DNA of 64,000 bases from DATBRC01 sp036560485 (GCA_036560485.1 DATBRC010000037.1:38404-102403); one strand, 5' to 3'. Shown: positions 35,402 through 45,233, counted from the first letter of the stretch. Notes: a model not told the origin generated them from the sequence alone. Numbers and translations are program-made.

Positions 35402-36048
35402 TATTTGCGCAGCATTCTTTTTCCATAGAGTTTCCATACTCCGCTGACCACCAGCGTGGCCATTCCGATTCCTACGCCGGATAAAATGATGGCGTTCAAG
35501 TGATCGTGAATCAGCGGGATATTTCCGAAAAAATATCCGCCCGGGACCAGCACGATGGCCCATATCGCGGCACCAAGAAAATTAAAAATCTGGAATTTGG
35601 TAAACGTCATCTCCGATACGCCGGCGATGAACGGTGCGAAGGTACGTACTACAGCGATAAATGGCGCCACGACAAGTGTGACGGCGCCGTACTTTTCATA
35701 GAAGGCATGGGTCTTTTGCAGGGCTGCTTTGTTTAACCATTTATAGTTTTTGCTGAATACTTTGTGGCCGATCGATTTGCCGGTCCAATAGCTGAGCATG
35801 TTTCCTAAAAATGCAGCGACGAAAAACACAGCAGTCAGCGCCACGACATTGATATCACCGGCCGCACTCAACGCGCCGCAGACAAACAGCAGCGGATCGC
35901 CTGGCAGAAAAAATAAAGGAAGAATACCGATTTCGCAGAACACGATCGCAAACAGCATGACATACACCAGCGTGCCATACTGTTTAATGAACATATCGAG
36001 AGATTGATCGATATGGAATATCGCGTGAAGAAATTGGATGGCGTGCAT
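35398..36048 (-). CDS. DedA-family membrane protein
   Basis: This 216-residue polytopic protein has the SNARE-associated/DedA domain. It shows FCEIGILPLFFLPGDPLLFVCGAL (conserved Glu and the PGD motif), LGNMLSYWTGKSIGHKVF, and FIAVVRTFAPFIAGVSEMTF with the conserved Arg. DedA proteins are inner-membrane lipid-flipping or proton-dependent transporters needed for envelope integrity; undecaprenyl-phosphate recycling is proposed for some. It lies 1 base after the DUF1854 gene on the same strand and may be co-transcribed with the cyanophycin-linked genes, but that is probably incidental. Confidence 0.85.
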   Translation of the reverse strand: MHAIQFLHAIFHIDQSLDMFIKQYGTLVYVMLFAIVFCEIGILPLFFLPGDPLLFVCGALSAAGDINVVALTAVFFVAAFLGNMLSYWTGKSIGHKVFSKNYKWLNKAALQKTHAFYEKYGAVTLVVAPFIAVVRTFAPFIAGVSEMTFTKFQIFNFLGAAIWAIVLVPGGYFFGNIPLIHDHLNAIILSGVGIGMATLVVSGVWKLYGKRMLRKY

Positions 36049-36049
36049 C

Positions 36050-36520
36050 TTATAAGAACCGGTCCAGAATTTTCCGGCTATGTTTGTCCAGATGCAGCAT
36101 GTCGCGGATCAAAAAATGAATTCCATGACTATCTGCGATGAGTAATGTGTCTTGCCCGATGCGGCGGATATCTTCTTCACCCTTCAGCACGAAATGTGTA
36201 GTGCCGCGATCCGTTTTTACATGCCAGGTGCATGGCGTCGCAAAGCTGGTGACTTGCGTGATGTGCTGAATTTCCGGCATGAACTCGCGTCCTGCCAGTT
36301 CGCCTTCGATTAGCTCGCGAGCATGTTGTGGCAAGTCCGATAAATTGTCGATCCATGCAACTTCTTTTCCATCAGCGCAGACCATTGCTATGCCGTCATG
36401 CGGTGCTTGAATTGGAAAGGCACGCACTGGGTTGACGCCTTCAAAAATTTGTCCATCCATATTAGTCAATACGAGATGTCCAAATGGATTGCGTGTAAGC
36501 TGAAATGAAGTTGTAGTCAT
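36050..36520 (-). CDS. Cyanophycin-metabolism-associated DUF1854 protein
   Basis: This 156-residue soluble protein of the DUF1854 family has the characteristic N-terminus FQLTRNPFGHLVLTNMDG and the segment ITQVTSFATPCTWHVKTDRG. The function is unknown. It lies 14 bases downstream of the ABC transporter gene on the same strand, and the pair is divergent from two cyanophycin synthetase genes. That layout is the reason the family is linked to cyanophycin metabolism. No catalytic motif is evident. Confidence 0.8.
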   Translation of the reverse strand: MTTTSFQLTRNPFGHLVLTNMDGQIFEGVNPVRAFPIQAPHDGIAMVCADGKEVAWIDNLSDLPQHARELIEGELAGREFMPEIQHITQVTSFATPCTWHVKTDRGTTHFVLKGEEDIRRIGQDTLLIADSHGIHFLIRDMLHLDKHSRKILDRFL

Positions 36521-36534
36521 TGCGTTACTCTCGC

Positions 36535-38796
36535 TTAATCGTCGACAAGGGTAATTTCGGCATTGCGCGCTTGTGCTTGATAGAGACGGAAATAGGCGCC
36601 CTCACGCGCCATCAATTCATCATGGCGGCCTTCTTCAACGACTTGGCCGCGATCCAATACCACCAATCGATCGGCGCGGTGCAATGTAGACAAGCGATGC
36701 GCGATCGCAATGGTCGTACGGCCATGCACCAGGTTATCCAGCGCTTTTTGAATTTCCTTTTCTGTTTCAGAATCGACCGATGATGTTGCTTCGTCGAGAA
36801 TCAGGATGCGCGGATCGATCAGCAATGCACGTGCGATCGAAATGCGTTGACGTTCGCCGCCGGACAGTCCTTGACCACGCTCGCCGACCATCGAGTCATA
36901 ACCTTGCGGTAGCCGCAAAATGAATTCGTGCGCATGTGCTGCACGCGCAGCAGCGATGATCTCGGCGCGGCTGGCATGCGGTTTTCCATATGCGATATTC
37001 TCGGCAATCGTGCCGAAAAAGAGAAAAGGCTCTTGCAACACGAGACCAATGTTGCGCCGATAATCAGCGACCGGAAATGAACGAATGTCGATACCATCGA
37101 CGCGGATCGCACCTTCCGACACATCATAGAAGCGGCAGATCAGATTGACCAGCGTGCTCTTGCCGGAGCCGCTATGGCCAACCAGTCCGATCATCTCGCC
37201 CGGTTCAATGGTCAAGTTAATGCCGCGATTGACTGCGCGATTACCGTAACGGAAACCGACATCGCGGATTTCAATGCGGCCTTTGACTTGTTCCACATGC
37301 ACCGGCTGCGCAGGTTCCGGCACGCTCGATACATGATCCAGAATATCGAAAATACGCTTGGCGGCGGAGGCTGATTTTTGCGTGACAGATACGATGCGGC
37401 TCATCGAATCCAGTCGTCCGTAGAAACGGCTGATATAGGCAATGAACGCGGTCAGCACGCCGACCGTGATCTCGCCGCGCGACACTTGCCAGATGCCGAA
37501 TCCCCACACGACCAGCAAACCGATTTCAGTGAGCAAGGAAACAGTCGGCGAGAACAACGACCAAATCTTGTTCAATCTGTCATTGACTGCAAGATTATGT
37601 TTGTTGGCATCACGGAAGCGCGTCGCTTCACGTTTTTCCTGCGCGAAGGCTTTCACAACACGGATGCCTGGGATCGTATCAGCCAGCACATTAGTCACTT
37701 CGCTCCATACGCGATCGATTCTTTCGAAGCCTGTTCGCAATTTGTCGCGTACCACATGGATCATCCATGCGATGAATGGCAACGGCAGCAAAGTAACCAA
37801 CGCCAACCATGGATTGATGGAAAACAGGATCACCGACGTCATCACGATCATCAATACATCGGTAGCAAAATCGAGCAGATGCAATGACAGGAAAACGCAA
37901 ATGCGGTCGCTCTCGCTGCCGATGCGCGACATTAGATCGCCTGTGCGTTTGCCGCCGAAATATTCAAGCGACAGGCGTAACAGATGCTCGTACGTAGTCG
38001 TGCGCAAGTCAGCGCCGATGCGCTCGGACACCAACGCGAGAATGTAGGTTTTTGCCCAACTAAGCGCCCACGCCAATAATGCCGAGCCTAGCAAGCCCGA
38101 CAGATACAGCATGACCAAGCTGTGATCGATGTGTTGCCCGTTTTGAAATGGGATCAGCACCTTGTCCATCAATGGCATCGCGAGATAAGGCGGCACCATA
38201 TTGGCTGCAGTACCTAATAATGTCAGGATAAATCCGGCCAACAGCTGTCCGCGATATGGCTTGGCAAAACGCCATAACCGGAACAAGGTCCAGGTTGATG
38301 GTGGTGTATGAATCACTTTGGTACAAACCGGGCATTCATCCTGATCAGGTTCAAGCGGCGCCTTGCAACTTGGGCAAATGTTTTGATCTTCTTGCACGGG
38401 TGGCAAACCGGTGATATGACTTTCAAGGTGCAATGCAAACTGATCGATCAGTCGGATGGCTAACAGGTTCTGTCCGAGTGTGAATCGCCAGCTGGCCAGA
38501 CGACCCGTTCCATCGATAATTTCCAGATGCCCCACACCCGCATGATCGTGATGTTTCAGTTGCAAGCCTTTTCGATAAGGCCAGTCGCGCCAAATTGTTT
38601 CGCTGGGAGCGCGTGCCAGAATGCGCCTATTCGTGACAACTACCAATCCTTTAACGAAGTGCAGTTGTGCGTCTAGGTCAACCTCAACAGCGGTGACAAC
38701 GTTCTCGTTTTTATCGAGTCGTGATTTGACCTCGGCACGCCATTCAGCTGGGATCTCGTTGTGCGAAATATCGGAAGCAAGATTTTCAGTTGTCAT
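36535..38796 (-). CDS. Cyanophycin-associated ABC transporter, fused permease/ATPase with N-terminal PH-like and zinc-ribbon regions
   Basis: This 753-residue exporter-type half transporter has an N-terminal part (about 1-125) resembling a small PH-like domain. A zinc ribbon of two CxxC pairs follows (CPSCK and CPVC, about 140-160). Then come a six-helix ABC membrane domain (about 170-460) and an ATPase domain with Walker A GHSGSGKST, signature LSGGERQRIS and Walker B ILILDEATSS. It would act as a homodimer in the inner membrane. The substrate is unknown; gene context points to cyanophycin, its dipeptide or its precursors. The zinc ribbon is unusual for this transporter class. Confidence 0.85.
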   Translation of the reverse strand: MTTENLASDISHNEIPAEWRAEVKSRLDKNENVVTAVEVDLDAQLHFVKGLVVVTNRRILARAPSETIWRDWPYRKGLQLKHHDHAGVGHLEIIDGTGRLASWRFTLGQNLLAIRLIDQFALHLESHITGLPPVQEDQNICPSCKAPLEPDQDECPVCTKVIHTPPSTWTLFRLWRFAKPYRGQLLAGFILTLLGTAANMVPPYLAMPLMDKVLIPFQNGQHIDHSLVMLYLSGLLGSALLAWALSWAKTYILALVSERIGADLRTTTYEHLLRLSLEYFGGKRTGDLMSRIGSESDRICVFLSLHLLDFATDVLMIVMTSVILFSINPWLALVTLLPLPFIAWMIHVVRDKLRTGFERIDRVWSEVTNVLADTIPGIRVVKAFAQEKREATRFRDANKHNLAVNDRLNKIWSLFSPTVSLLTEIGLLVVWGFGIWQVSRGEITVGVLTAFIAYISRFYGRLDSMSRIVSVTQKSASAAKRIFDILDHVSSVPEPAQPVHVEQVKGRIEIRDVGFRYGNRAVNRGINLTIEPGEMIGLVGHSGSGKSTLVNLICRFYDVSEGAIRVDGIDIRSFPVADYRRNIGLVLQEPFLFFGTIAENIAYGKPHASRAEIIAAARAAHAHEFILRLPQGYDSMVGERGQGLSGGERQRISIARALLIDPRILILDEATSSVDSETEKEIQKALDNLVHGRTTIAIAHRLSTLHRADRLVVLDRGQVVEEGRHDELMAREGAYFRLYQAQARNAEITLVDD

Positions 38797-39160
38797 CGTG
38801 AAGCATTTTCCGGCTTGATTCTATGCGGGTAAAAATCATTGTTTAAAAAGATTGGATAATGTACGGCATTACAGATGACAGAACAGATCATAATACGTGT
38901 TTCCCGTATAACAACCTGCAATATAAATACATTCGACGCTTGGCAAAAAGTCACATAAGCAACTATTTGCGGTAGTATTCTGTCGAATGAAACAATTCTG
39001 ACAAAAACCTGACCATGAAGATGTACTGCATTGCGGCAAGTATATCGCAAGAGCACACAAATCCCTTGTCATGATCAATTGAGCTCGATACAGCGAAGGC
39101 CGGTAAAACTGAATAAAGACGCGTCAATACGGCGTTGTTGAGTAAACAAAAAATAGAAAC
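38797..39160. promoter_or_regulatory. Divergent intergenic region between the transporter and cphA' genes
   Basis: This 364-base, AT-rich region must hold the promoters of both divergent transcripts. An 8-base inverted pair CATTCGAC/GTCGAATG spans roughly 38930-38990. No convincing -35/-10 set, terminator, operator of a known regulator or small gene could be named by eye. Confidence 0.4.
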
Positions 39161-41332
39161 ATGACGAAAAAGAAAGCTATCGAATTTCTCCGTGTGACGC
39201 ATTTGCGCGGACCTAACATCTGGACCTATCGCGCTGTCATCGAGGTGTGGGTTGACATCGGTGCGCTGGAGGATTTTCCCTCCAATAAGATTCCCGGATT
39301 TTACGAGCGTTTGACGGGCTTGCTTCCGACACTGGCGGCGCATCGTTGCGGTATCGGCCAGCCTGGTGGATTTTTGGAACGGCTGCGCGATGGCACCTAT
39401 GCAGCACATATTCTGGAGCACGTTGTATTGGAGCTCCAGAATTTATCCGGCATGCGTACCGGCTTCGGCAAGGCGCGTCAGACTTCAGAACATGGTATTT
39501 ACAAAGTCGCTTTCCGTACGCGTCAAGAACAAGTAGGGCGCAAGGCATTGCATGCGGCACGTGACCTGGTGATGGCAGCGATTGAAGACCGTCCGTTTGA
39601 TGTCAGCGCTGCAGTCGCCGAATTGCGCGATATGGTTGACTCCCTCTGCCTGGGTCCGAGTACAGCGCACATCGTTGATGCCGCCACTGAGCGTCGTATT
39701 CCCTCCATTCGTTTAAATGACGGCAACCTGGTGCAGTTCGGTCACGGTGCGCGTCAGCGCCGCATCTGGACTGCTGAAACAGACCGGACCAGTGCTGTTG
39801 CAGAAAGTATTTCCAGCGACAAGGATTTGACCAAGTCATTGCTGCGCTCTTGCGGTGTACCAGTGCCGAAAGGACGCATGGTCACCAGCCCGGAGGATGC
39901 ATGGGATGCTGCGCAAGACATCGGTCTGCCGGTAGCGGTGAAACCTTACGACGGCAATCATGGCCGCGGAGTCTCACTGGATTTGAGCAGACGCGAAGAT
40001 ATTGAAGCGGCATATCATCTCGCCAATCGCAAGGGTAATGGCGTGATTGTCGAACAATTCATTCCCGGAAACGAGCACCGCCTGCTGGTTGTCGGAACAA
40101 ACGTCGTCGCAGCGGCACGTGGTGAAACAGCGTGGGTAACAGGCGATGGCAAGTCAAATATCATTGCGCTGGTAGACAGCCAGATCAATACGGATCCGAG
40201 GCGTGGAACAGGAGAGGAGTTTCCTCTTAATACGATATCACCTGAAATTGGCGCTGAAAATATCCTCGAACTGGAACGCCAAGGCCTCACTGCCTATTCG
40301 GTGCCTGCTGCAGGTGCTAAAGTTTTGATTCAACGTAATGGCAATGTCGCTTTCGATGTGACCGACAAAATGCATCCCAGTGTCGCTGCAGTTGCCGCGT
40401 TGGCTGCACGCGTGGTTGGGCTGGATATCGCCGGTGTTGATTTGGTTGCCGAGGATATTGCCCGTCCATTGGAAGATCAACGTGGTGCGATTATTGAAGT
40501 CAACGCCGGCCCCGGACTTTTGTCGCATCTAAAACCGGCGAATGGTGAGCCACGCCCTGTCGGTGAAGCAATCATCGATTATTTGTTTGCACCGGATGAC
40601 TGCGGGCGTATACCGGTTGTTGGCGTCACAGGTACCCAGGGCACGACCCTGATTGCTCGATTGATTACGTGGCTTCTCCACACAGATGGAAAGTATGTCG
40701 GCCTGGCTTGCAGTGAAGGCTTGTATCTGAATCTCAGGCAGGTAGTAAAAGGCAACAGCATCAATTGGGAAGCAGGACAACGATTGCTGATTAATCGCTC
40801 GGTGGAAACGGCCGTATTCGAGAATGACTACCGCATGATTCTGACTGAAGGGCTGGCTTACGATAAATGCGCTGTCGGTGTCGTGACCGACCTGAACGGA
40901 CATGAAGCACTAGGCGAGTTCTACATTCACGAACCGGATCAGTTGTATAACGTTGTGCGTACTCAAGTCGATGTCATCTTGCCGGATGGTGTCGCAGTAT
41001 TGAACGCGGCTGATCCGCATGTCGTGAACATGGCCGCACTGTGCGACGGTAAGGTTATTTTCTATGGATGTGATCCAAAACTGGAAGCCATCGAGGGGCA
41101 TCGCTCGGATGGCGAACGCGCGGTATTCATGCGCGATCACAATATCGTATTGACCGAAGGGCATCAAGAGACTGCATTGATCCCGCTGTCTTCTTTTAAA
41201 GCCGATAAATCTGCACAACCGGAAAGCATCATGGCGGCTGTAGCAGCTGCATGGGCGCTTGGCATCACGCCGGAATTGATTGTGGCCGGCTTGAAGACGT
41301 TTGATCTGCATCCCGGGAAAACAAAATATTAA
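39161..41332 (+). CDS. cphA': CphA2-like cyanophycin synthetase homologue with mutated Mur-ligase P-loop
   Basis: This 723-residue cyanophycin synthetase relative has an N-terminal domain (about 1-165), an ATP-grasp domain (about 210-480; VAVKPYDGNHGRGVSLD, IIEVNAGPGLL) and a shortened Mur-ligase-like domain (about 485-720). The ligase P-loop reads GVTGTQGTT at 488-496. Thr495 replaces the Lys of GTNGKT, so ATP use at this site should be lost. The protein also lacks the last ~130 residues of CphA. CphA2 proteins, which re-polymerise beta-aspartyl-arginine using only the ATP-grasp site, share both traits. It is upstream of and operonic with a normal cphA. Confidence 0.85.
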   Translation: MTKKKAIEFLRVTHLRGPNIWTYRAVIEVWVDIGALEDFPSNKIPGFYERLTGLLPTLAAHRCGIGQPGGFLERLRDGTYAAHILEHVVLELQNLSGMRTGFGKARQTSEHGIYKVAFRTRQEQVGRKALHAARDLVMAAIEDRPFDVSAAVAELRDMVDSLCLGPSTAHIVDAATERRIPSIRLNDGNLVQFGHGARQRRIWTAETDRTSAVAESISSDKDLTKSLLRSCGVPVPKGRMVTSPEDAWDAAQDIGLPVAVKPYDGNHGRGVSLDLSRREDIEAAYHLANRKGNGVIVEQFIPGNEHRLLVVGTNVVAAARGETAWVTGDGKSNIIALVDSQINTDPRRGTGEEFPLNTISPEIGAENILELERQGLTAYSVPAAGAKVLIQRNGNVAFDVTDKMHPSVAAVAALAARVVGLDIAGVDLVAEDIARPLEDQRGAIIEVNAGPGLLSHLKPANGEPRPVGEAIIDYLFAPDDCGRIPVVGVTGTQGTTLIARLITWLLHTDGKYVGLACSEGLYLNLRQVVKGNSINWEAGQRLLINRSVETAVFENDYRMILTEGLAYDKCAVGVVTDLNGHEALGEFYIHEPDQLYNVVRTQVDVILPDGVAVLNAADPHVVNMAALCDGKVIFYGCDPKLEAIEGHRSDGERAVFMRDHNIVLTEGHQETALIPLSSFKADKSAQPESIMAAVAAAWALGITPELIVAGLKTFDLHPGKTKY

Positions 41333-41378
41333 ACTTGGCGCATACAAGCCAGATCCAAGACTACACAGGACAAGTTTT

Positions 41379-43952
41379 ATGGAAGTATCACGCATCCGAG
41401 CTCTCCGCGGCCCCAATCTCTGGAGCCATCACACAGCGATTGAAGCGATCGTTACCTGCACGCAGCAAGAATGCTCGATCGTGGCGGGCCTGCCTGGATT
41501 CAAAGCTCGCTTGCGTGCACGATTCCCACAGATCAGTCCGTTGCAGCCGCGTGGATATGACGATGCGATTCCGATGGCGCATGTGCTTGAGCTGGCTGCG
41601 CTTGATTTGCAAGCGCAAGCCGGTTGTCCTGTCACTTTCAGCCGCACGACACAGACATTGGAGCCGGGTACTTTTCAAGTTGTCGTTGAATACACCGAAG
41701 AAGCAGTCGGCCGTCTGGCGTTTGAGTTGGCGCAGGAATTATGTCGTTCAGCATTGGAAGATACGCCATTTGATCTGGCCGGCGCACTCGCACAATTGCG
41801 TGACCTTGATGAAGACGTGCGTCTTGGCCCAAGCACCGGTTCAATTGTCGACGCAGCGGTGGCGCGCAATATTCCATACCGGCGTTTGACCGATGGCAGT
41901 TTGGTCATGTTCGGTTGGGGCAGTCGCCAGCGCCGTATTCAGGCCGCTGAAATGGATAGTACGAGTGCAATTGCCGAATCCATTGCGCAAGACAAGGAAC
42001 TGACTAAAAAACTGCTGGAAGCCGCCGGTGTGCCGGTGCCTTATGGACGACTTGTCGAAAGTGCCGACGATGCGTGGGCCGCTGCACTTGAAATTGGCTT
42101 GCCGGTCGTCGTCAAACCCAAAGATGGCAATCAGGGCAAGGGCGTGACCGTCAACGTCATGACGCGCGCGCACATGCAGATTGCCTATGATGCGGCACGC
42201 GAATTTCGTGACAACATCATGATCGAGCGTTTTTTGCCCGGCAACGATTTTCGTTTATTGGTGGTTGGCGACAAGCTGATCGCCGCAGCACGCCGCGATC
42301 CGCCGCAAGTGATCGGCGACGGTGTGTTGACTGTGCGCCAATTGGTGGAAAAGGTAAATAGCGATCCGCGCCGCGGCACCGGACATGCGACTTCCTTGAC
42401 CAAGATCCGTTTCGATGAAATCGCTTTGGCTCGCCTTGGTGTGCAAGGCTTCAGTGCCGATTCGGTTCCTCCTTTGGGACAACGCGTCATCCTCCGCAAT
42501 AACGCCAACCTGTCGACCGGCGGCACGGCAACCGATGTGACGGACGATGTGCATCCCGACGTTGCGGCACGCGCAGTAGAAGCAGCGCAGATGGTTGGCC
42601 TCGATATTTGCGGCGTCGATGTGGTGTGCGATAGCGTACTCAAGCCGATTGAAGAACAACGTGGTGGTGTCGTGGAAGTGAATGCTGCGCCGGGCTTGCG
42701 CATGCATCTTTCTCCTTCTTACGGCAAAGGACGCCCGGTGGGCGAAGCAATCATCTCCAACATGTTTGCTGAAGGCGATGACGGCCGCATCCCGGTTGTC
42801 GCAGTGACCGGTACCAACGGCAAGACCACGACAGTTCGCTTGATTGCACACTTGCTGGCGCAAAGCGGATTGCGCGTCGGCATGACCAATACCGACGGTG
42901 TGTATATCGCGGGTCATCGCATTGACAGCGGCGATTGCAGCGGCCCGCGCAGCGCTAGAAATGTACTCCTCCATCCTGATGTCGATGCAGCAGTATTCGA
43001 GACAGCACGTGGTGGCATTCTGCGTGAAGGCTTGGCGTTTGATCGCAGTAAAGTCGCCGTGATCACGAACATCGGCACAGGCGACCATCTCGGCTTGAAT
43101 TACATCACGACAGTAGAAGATCTGGCCGTGTTGAAGCGCGTGATTGTCCAAAATGTCGCGGACAATGGCGTCGCCGTGCTGAATGCAGCCGACCCGATTG
43201 TTGCCAGCATGGCCGCCAACTGCCGCGGCACTGTCACTTTCTTTGCAATGGATCGCCACCATCCGGTGATGGCGACGCATCGCGCACAACGCCGCCGTAT
43301 TGTGTATGTGGAAGATGAGGCCATCGTTGCCGAGCAAGGAAAATTTCAATACAAAATTCCTCTTGCCGATGTATCGATTACGCGAAATGGCACGATCGGT
43401 TTTCAAGTTGAAAATGTGATGGCATCAGTAGCAGCGGCGTGGGCACTTGAAATCGGTTGGGATGTGATACGGGCGGGACTCAAGACTTTCGCCAACGACA
43501 GCGATAACGCGCCAGGACGTTTTAATATTTTTAATTATCGCGGCGCTACATTGATTGCCGATTACGGCCACAACCCCGACGCCATTCTGGCTTTGGTACG
43601 TGCAGTCGAAACCATGCCTGCCAAACGCCGTTCGGTCGTCATCAGTGGAGCAGGGGACAGGCGCGACGAAGATATTCGTCAACAAACGCACATTCTCGGC
43701 GATGCATTTGATTCGGTCATCCTGTATCAGGATCAATGCCAGCGCGGCCGCCAGGATGGTGAAGTCGTTGCGTTGCTGCGTGATGGTCTTGCTAACGCAA
43801 AACGCACAACTGTAGTTGAAGAAATCCAGGGTGAATTTGTCGCCATTGATTCAGCGATGAGCAAGCTTGAAGCAGGCGATTTATGCTTGATTCTGATTGA
43901 TCAGGTCGAAGAAGCGCTTTCCCATATAGCACAGAAGATTGCAGCTGCATGA
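41379..43952 (+). CDS. cphA: Cyanophycin synthetase CphA
   Basis: This 857-residue protein is read from the ATG at 41379, 10 bases after AGGA. The in-frame start at 41301 would overlap the previous gene. The N-terminal domain (about 1-160, SRIRALRGPNLWSHHTAIEA) and ATP-grasp domain (about 205-475; VVVKPKDGNQGKGVTV) add Arg. The Mur-ligase domain (about 480-840; GTNGKTTT with Lys482, RGGILREGLAFD, DYGHNPDA) adds Asp to the growing chain. Full length and intact motifs indicate a primer-dependent, active enzyme. No cyanophycinase (cphB/cphE) gene is in the window. Confidence 0.93.
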   Translation: MEVSRIRALRGPNLWSHHTAIEAIVTCTQQECSIVAGLPGFKARLRARFPQISPLQPRGYDDAIPMAHVLELAALDLQAQAGCPVTFSRTTQTLEPGTFQVVVEYTEEAVGRLAFELAQELCRSALEDTPFDLAGALAQLRDLDEDVRLGPSTGSIVDAAVARNIPYRRLTDGSLVMFGWGSRQRRIQAAEMDSTSAIAESIAQDKELTKKLLEAAGVPVPYGRLVESADDAWAAALEIGLPVVVKPKDGNQGKGVTVNVMTRAHMQIAYDAAREFRDNIMIERFLPGNDFRLLVVGDKLIAAARRDPPQVIGDGVLTVRQLVEKVNSDPRRGTGHATSLTKIRFDEIALARLGVQGFSADSVPPLGQRVILRNNANLSTGGTATDVTDDVHPDVAARAVEAAQMVGLDICGVDVVCDSVLKPIEEQRGGVVEVNAAPGLRMHLSPSYGKGRPVGEAIISNMFAEGDDGRIPVVAVTGTNGKTTTVRLIAHLLAQSGLRVGMTNTDGVYIAGHRIDSGDCSGPRSARNVLLHPDVDAAVFETARGGILREGLAFDRSKVAVITNIGTGDHLGLNYITTVEDLAVLKRVIVQNVADNGVAVLNAADPIVASMAANCRGTVTFFAMDRHHPVMATHRAQRRRIVYVEDEAIVAEQGKFQYKIPLADVSITRNGTIGFQVENVMASVAAAWALEIGWDVIRAGLKTFANDSDNAPGRFNIFNYRGATLIADYGHNPDAILALVRAVETMPAKRRSVVISGAGDRRDEDIRQQTHILGDAFDSVILYQDQCQRGRQDGEVVALLRDGLANAKRTTVVEEIQGEFVAIDSAMSKLEAGDLCLILIDQVEEALSHIAQKIAAA

Positions 43953-43955
43953 AGC

Positions 43956-43980
43956 ATGAGGCAACGTTGAATTGCCTCAT
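43956..43980. terminator. Hairpin between the convergent cphA and hypothetical genes
   Basis: ATGAGGCAA (43956-43964) pairs perfectly with TTGCCTCAT (43972-43980) around a 7-base loop, with a T-tract about 10 bases further on the plus strand. It overlaps the stop of the convergent gene. The gap before the T-tract makes a strict rho-independent terminator uncertain. Confidence 0.45.
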
Positions 43981-44387
43981 TCCACCGTATTTTTTTCAAA
44001 TGCCAGGTTCTGAGACAGAGGCTGCAATGCAGGCGTATCGGATCTTGATACTCGATATGGATTCGATCCGTGCTTGTTAACTTTGACCAGGCGCGCATGC
44101 AGTACGTGTCGTTCCAGGTCGTCGGCCTTGATTAATTTCAGCAATACCTTGTCAGGCACGATCGTATAACGTCTCTTGTTATAGCGCATATCGATCGCGC
44201 GCCAGCCCTGTGCAATTAAAAACTTCCAAAGTGCGTCTGTAATCGGATACTTTAAGCGTATCCTCAATTTTTCTCTGACAATATTGCTGCCGATGGACGG
44301 TTTTTCTCCTGGCGGCGGCAACTGTCGTTCTCTTCTGATTCCTGCGAGGTTTCGCAATTTATCTCGTAGCTTGCTGATCAGTCTCAT
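43977..44387 (-). CDS. Conserved-looking hypothetical protein, basic N-terminus
   Basis: This 136-residue protein is not one I recognise. It is rich in Arg and Lys (MRLISKLRDKLRNLAGIRRERQ), with a middle part WKFLIAQGWRAIDMRYNKRRYTIVPDKVLLKLIKA that looks like a small alpha/beta fold. No signal peptide, membrane helix or Cys/His cluster is present. The pI should be high, so nucleic-acid contact is possible but unproven. It is convergent with cphA and has an AT-rich 257-base region on its 5' side shared with yceI. Confidence 0.5.
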   Translation of the reverse strand: MRLISKLRDKLRNLAGIRRERQLPPPGEKPSIGSNIVREKLRIRLKYPITDALWKFLIAQGWRAIDMRYNKRRYTIVPDKVLLKLIKADDLERHVLHARLVKVNKHGSNPYRVSRSDTPALQPLSQNLAFEKNTVE

Positions 44388-44644
44388 GATTTTTGTTATG
44401 TAAGTAGTTTCTTATTTGGTTCGAACCGCATTTATATTTTATGCGTGTTAGTTATTCTATAACATTGTGGCAATGATAATTGTAATTCTACATTTCTAAA
44501 GTGTGACGTAAACATGCTTTCAAAAAAATTGATATATTAAGCAGGGAGTTGCATGAATGAATTATTAAATCAAGGAAAAATTTGTGAACTGAATTGCTCC
44601 ACTCCAATCAAAAAAATTTTAACTCTATATACCAAAATTTAAAT

Positions 44645-45217
44645 ATGAAAACACTTTGTGCAATACTTTTTGCCTGTTGCTCTGCTGTTGCTGTAGCCGC
44701 CCCAGGTACATACAAGGTTGATCCTGAGCATACCTATCCGCATTTCGAAACAGACCACTTCGGCGGTCTGTCTGTATGGCGCGGTATGTTCAAAGAAACC
44801 TCCGGCACAATCGTATTGGATAAAGAAGCCAAGACCGGTACGGTTGATATCGTCATCAATCCTGCATCCGTTGACCTTGGGCATGCGAAGCTCAATGAGC
44901 ATGTGGTAGGGAAGGATTTCCTGGATACTGCGAAATTCCCGACTGCAACTTACAAAGGCAAGTTGATCGACTTTGTCGCTGGTGCACCGACTGCAGTGGA
45001 TGGGAAGTTCACTTTGCATGGTGTGACCAAACCGCTCAAGTTGAAAATCAATTCTTTCAAGTGCATACCGCATCCGCTATACAAACGCGAACTGTGCGGC
45101 GCAGATGCATTCGGCACATTCAACCGTGACGAATTTGGCGTGGGCTATGGAAAGGAATATGGTTTTAAAATGGATGTCATACTGCGCATTCAAATTGAAG
45201 CATTGAAGCAAGATTGA
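44645..45217 (+). CDS. yceI: YceI-family periplasmic protein
   Basis: This 190-residue protein has a cleavable signal peptide MKTLCAILFACCSAVAVAAP. The start at 44645 is chosen for this reason over the longer in-frame start at 44594. The mature part is a lipocalin-like YceI domain: YKVDPEHTYPHFETDHFGGLSVWRG, VDIVINPASVDLGHAKLNEHV, DFLDTAKFPTATYKG, and FTLHGVTKPLKLKI. YceI proteins bind isoprenoid-type lipids in the periplasm. It is a single-gene unit with its own terminator; the upstream region is AT-rich and lacks a clear SD. Confidence 0.88.
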   Translation: MKTLCAILFACCSAVAVAAPGTYKVDPEHTYPHFETDHFGGLSVWRGMFKETSGTIVLDKEAKTGTVDIVINPASVDLGHAKLNEHVVGKDFLDTAKFPTATYKGKLIDFVAGAPTAVDGKFTLHGVTKPLKLKINSFKCIPHPLYKRELCGADAFGTFNRDEFGVGYGKEYGFKMDVILRIQIEALKQD

Positions 45218-45233
45218 TCAACACTGTATTTTT

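Noticed and set aside
42255..43406. A 383-residue minus-strand frame inside cphA
   Set aside because: It is antisense to a conserved enzyme gene with intact motifs in the plus frame; no independent support.
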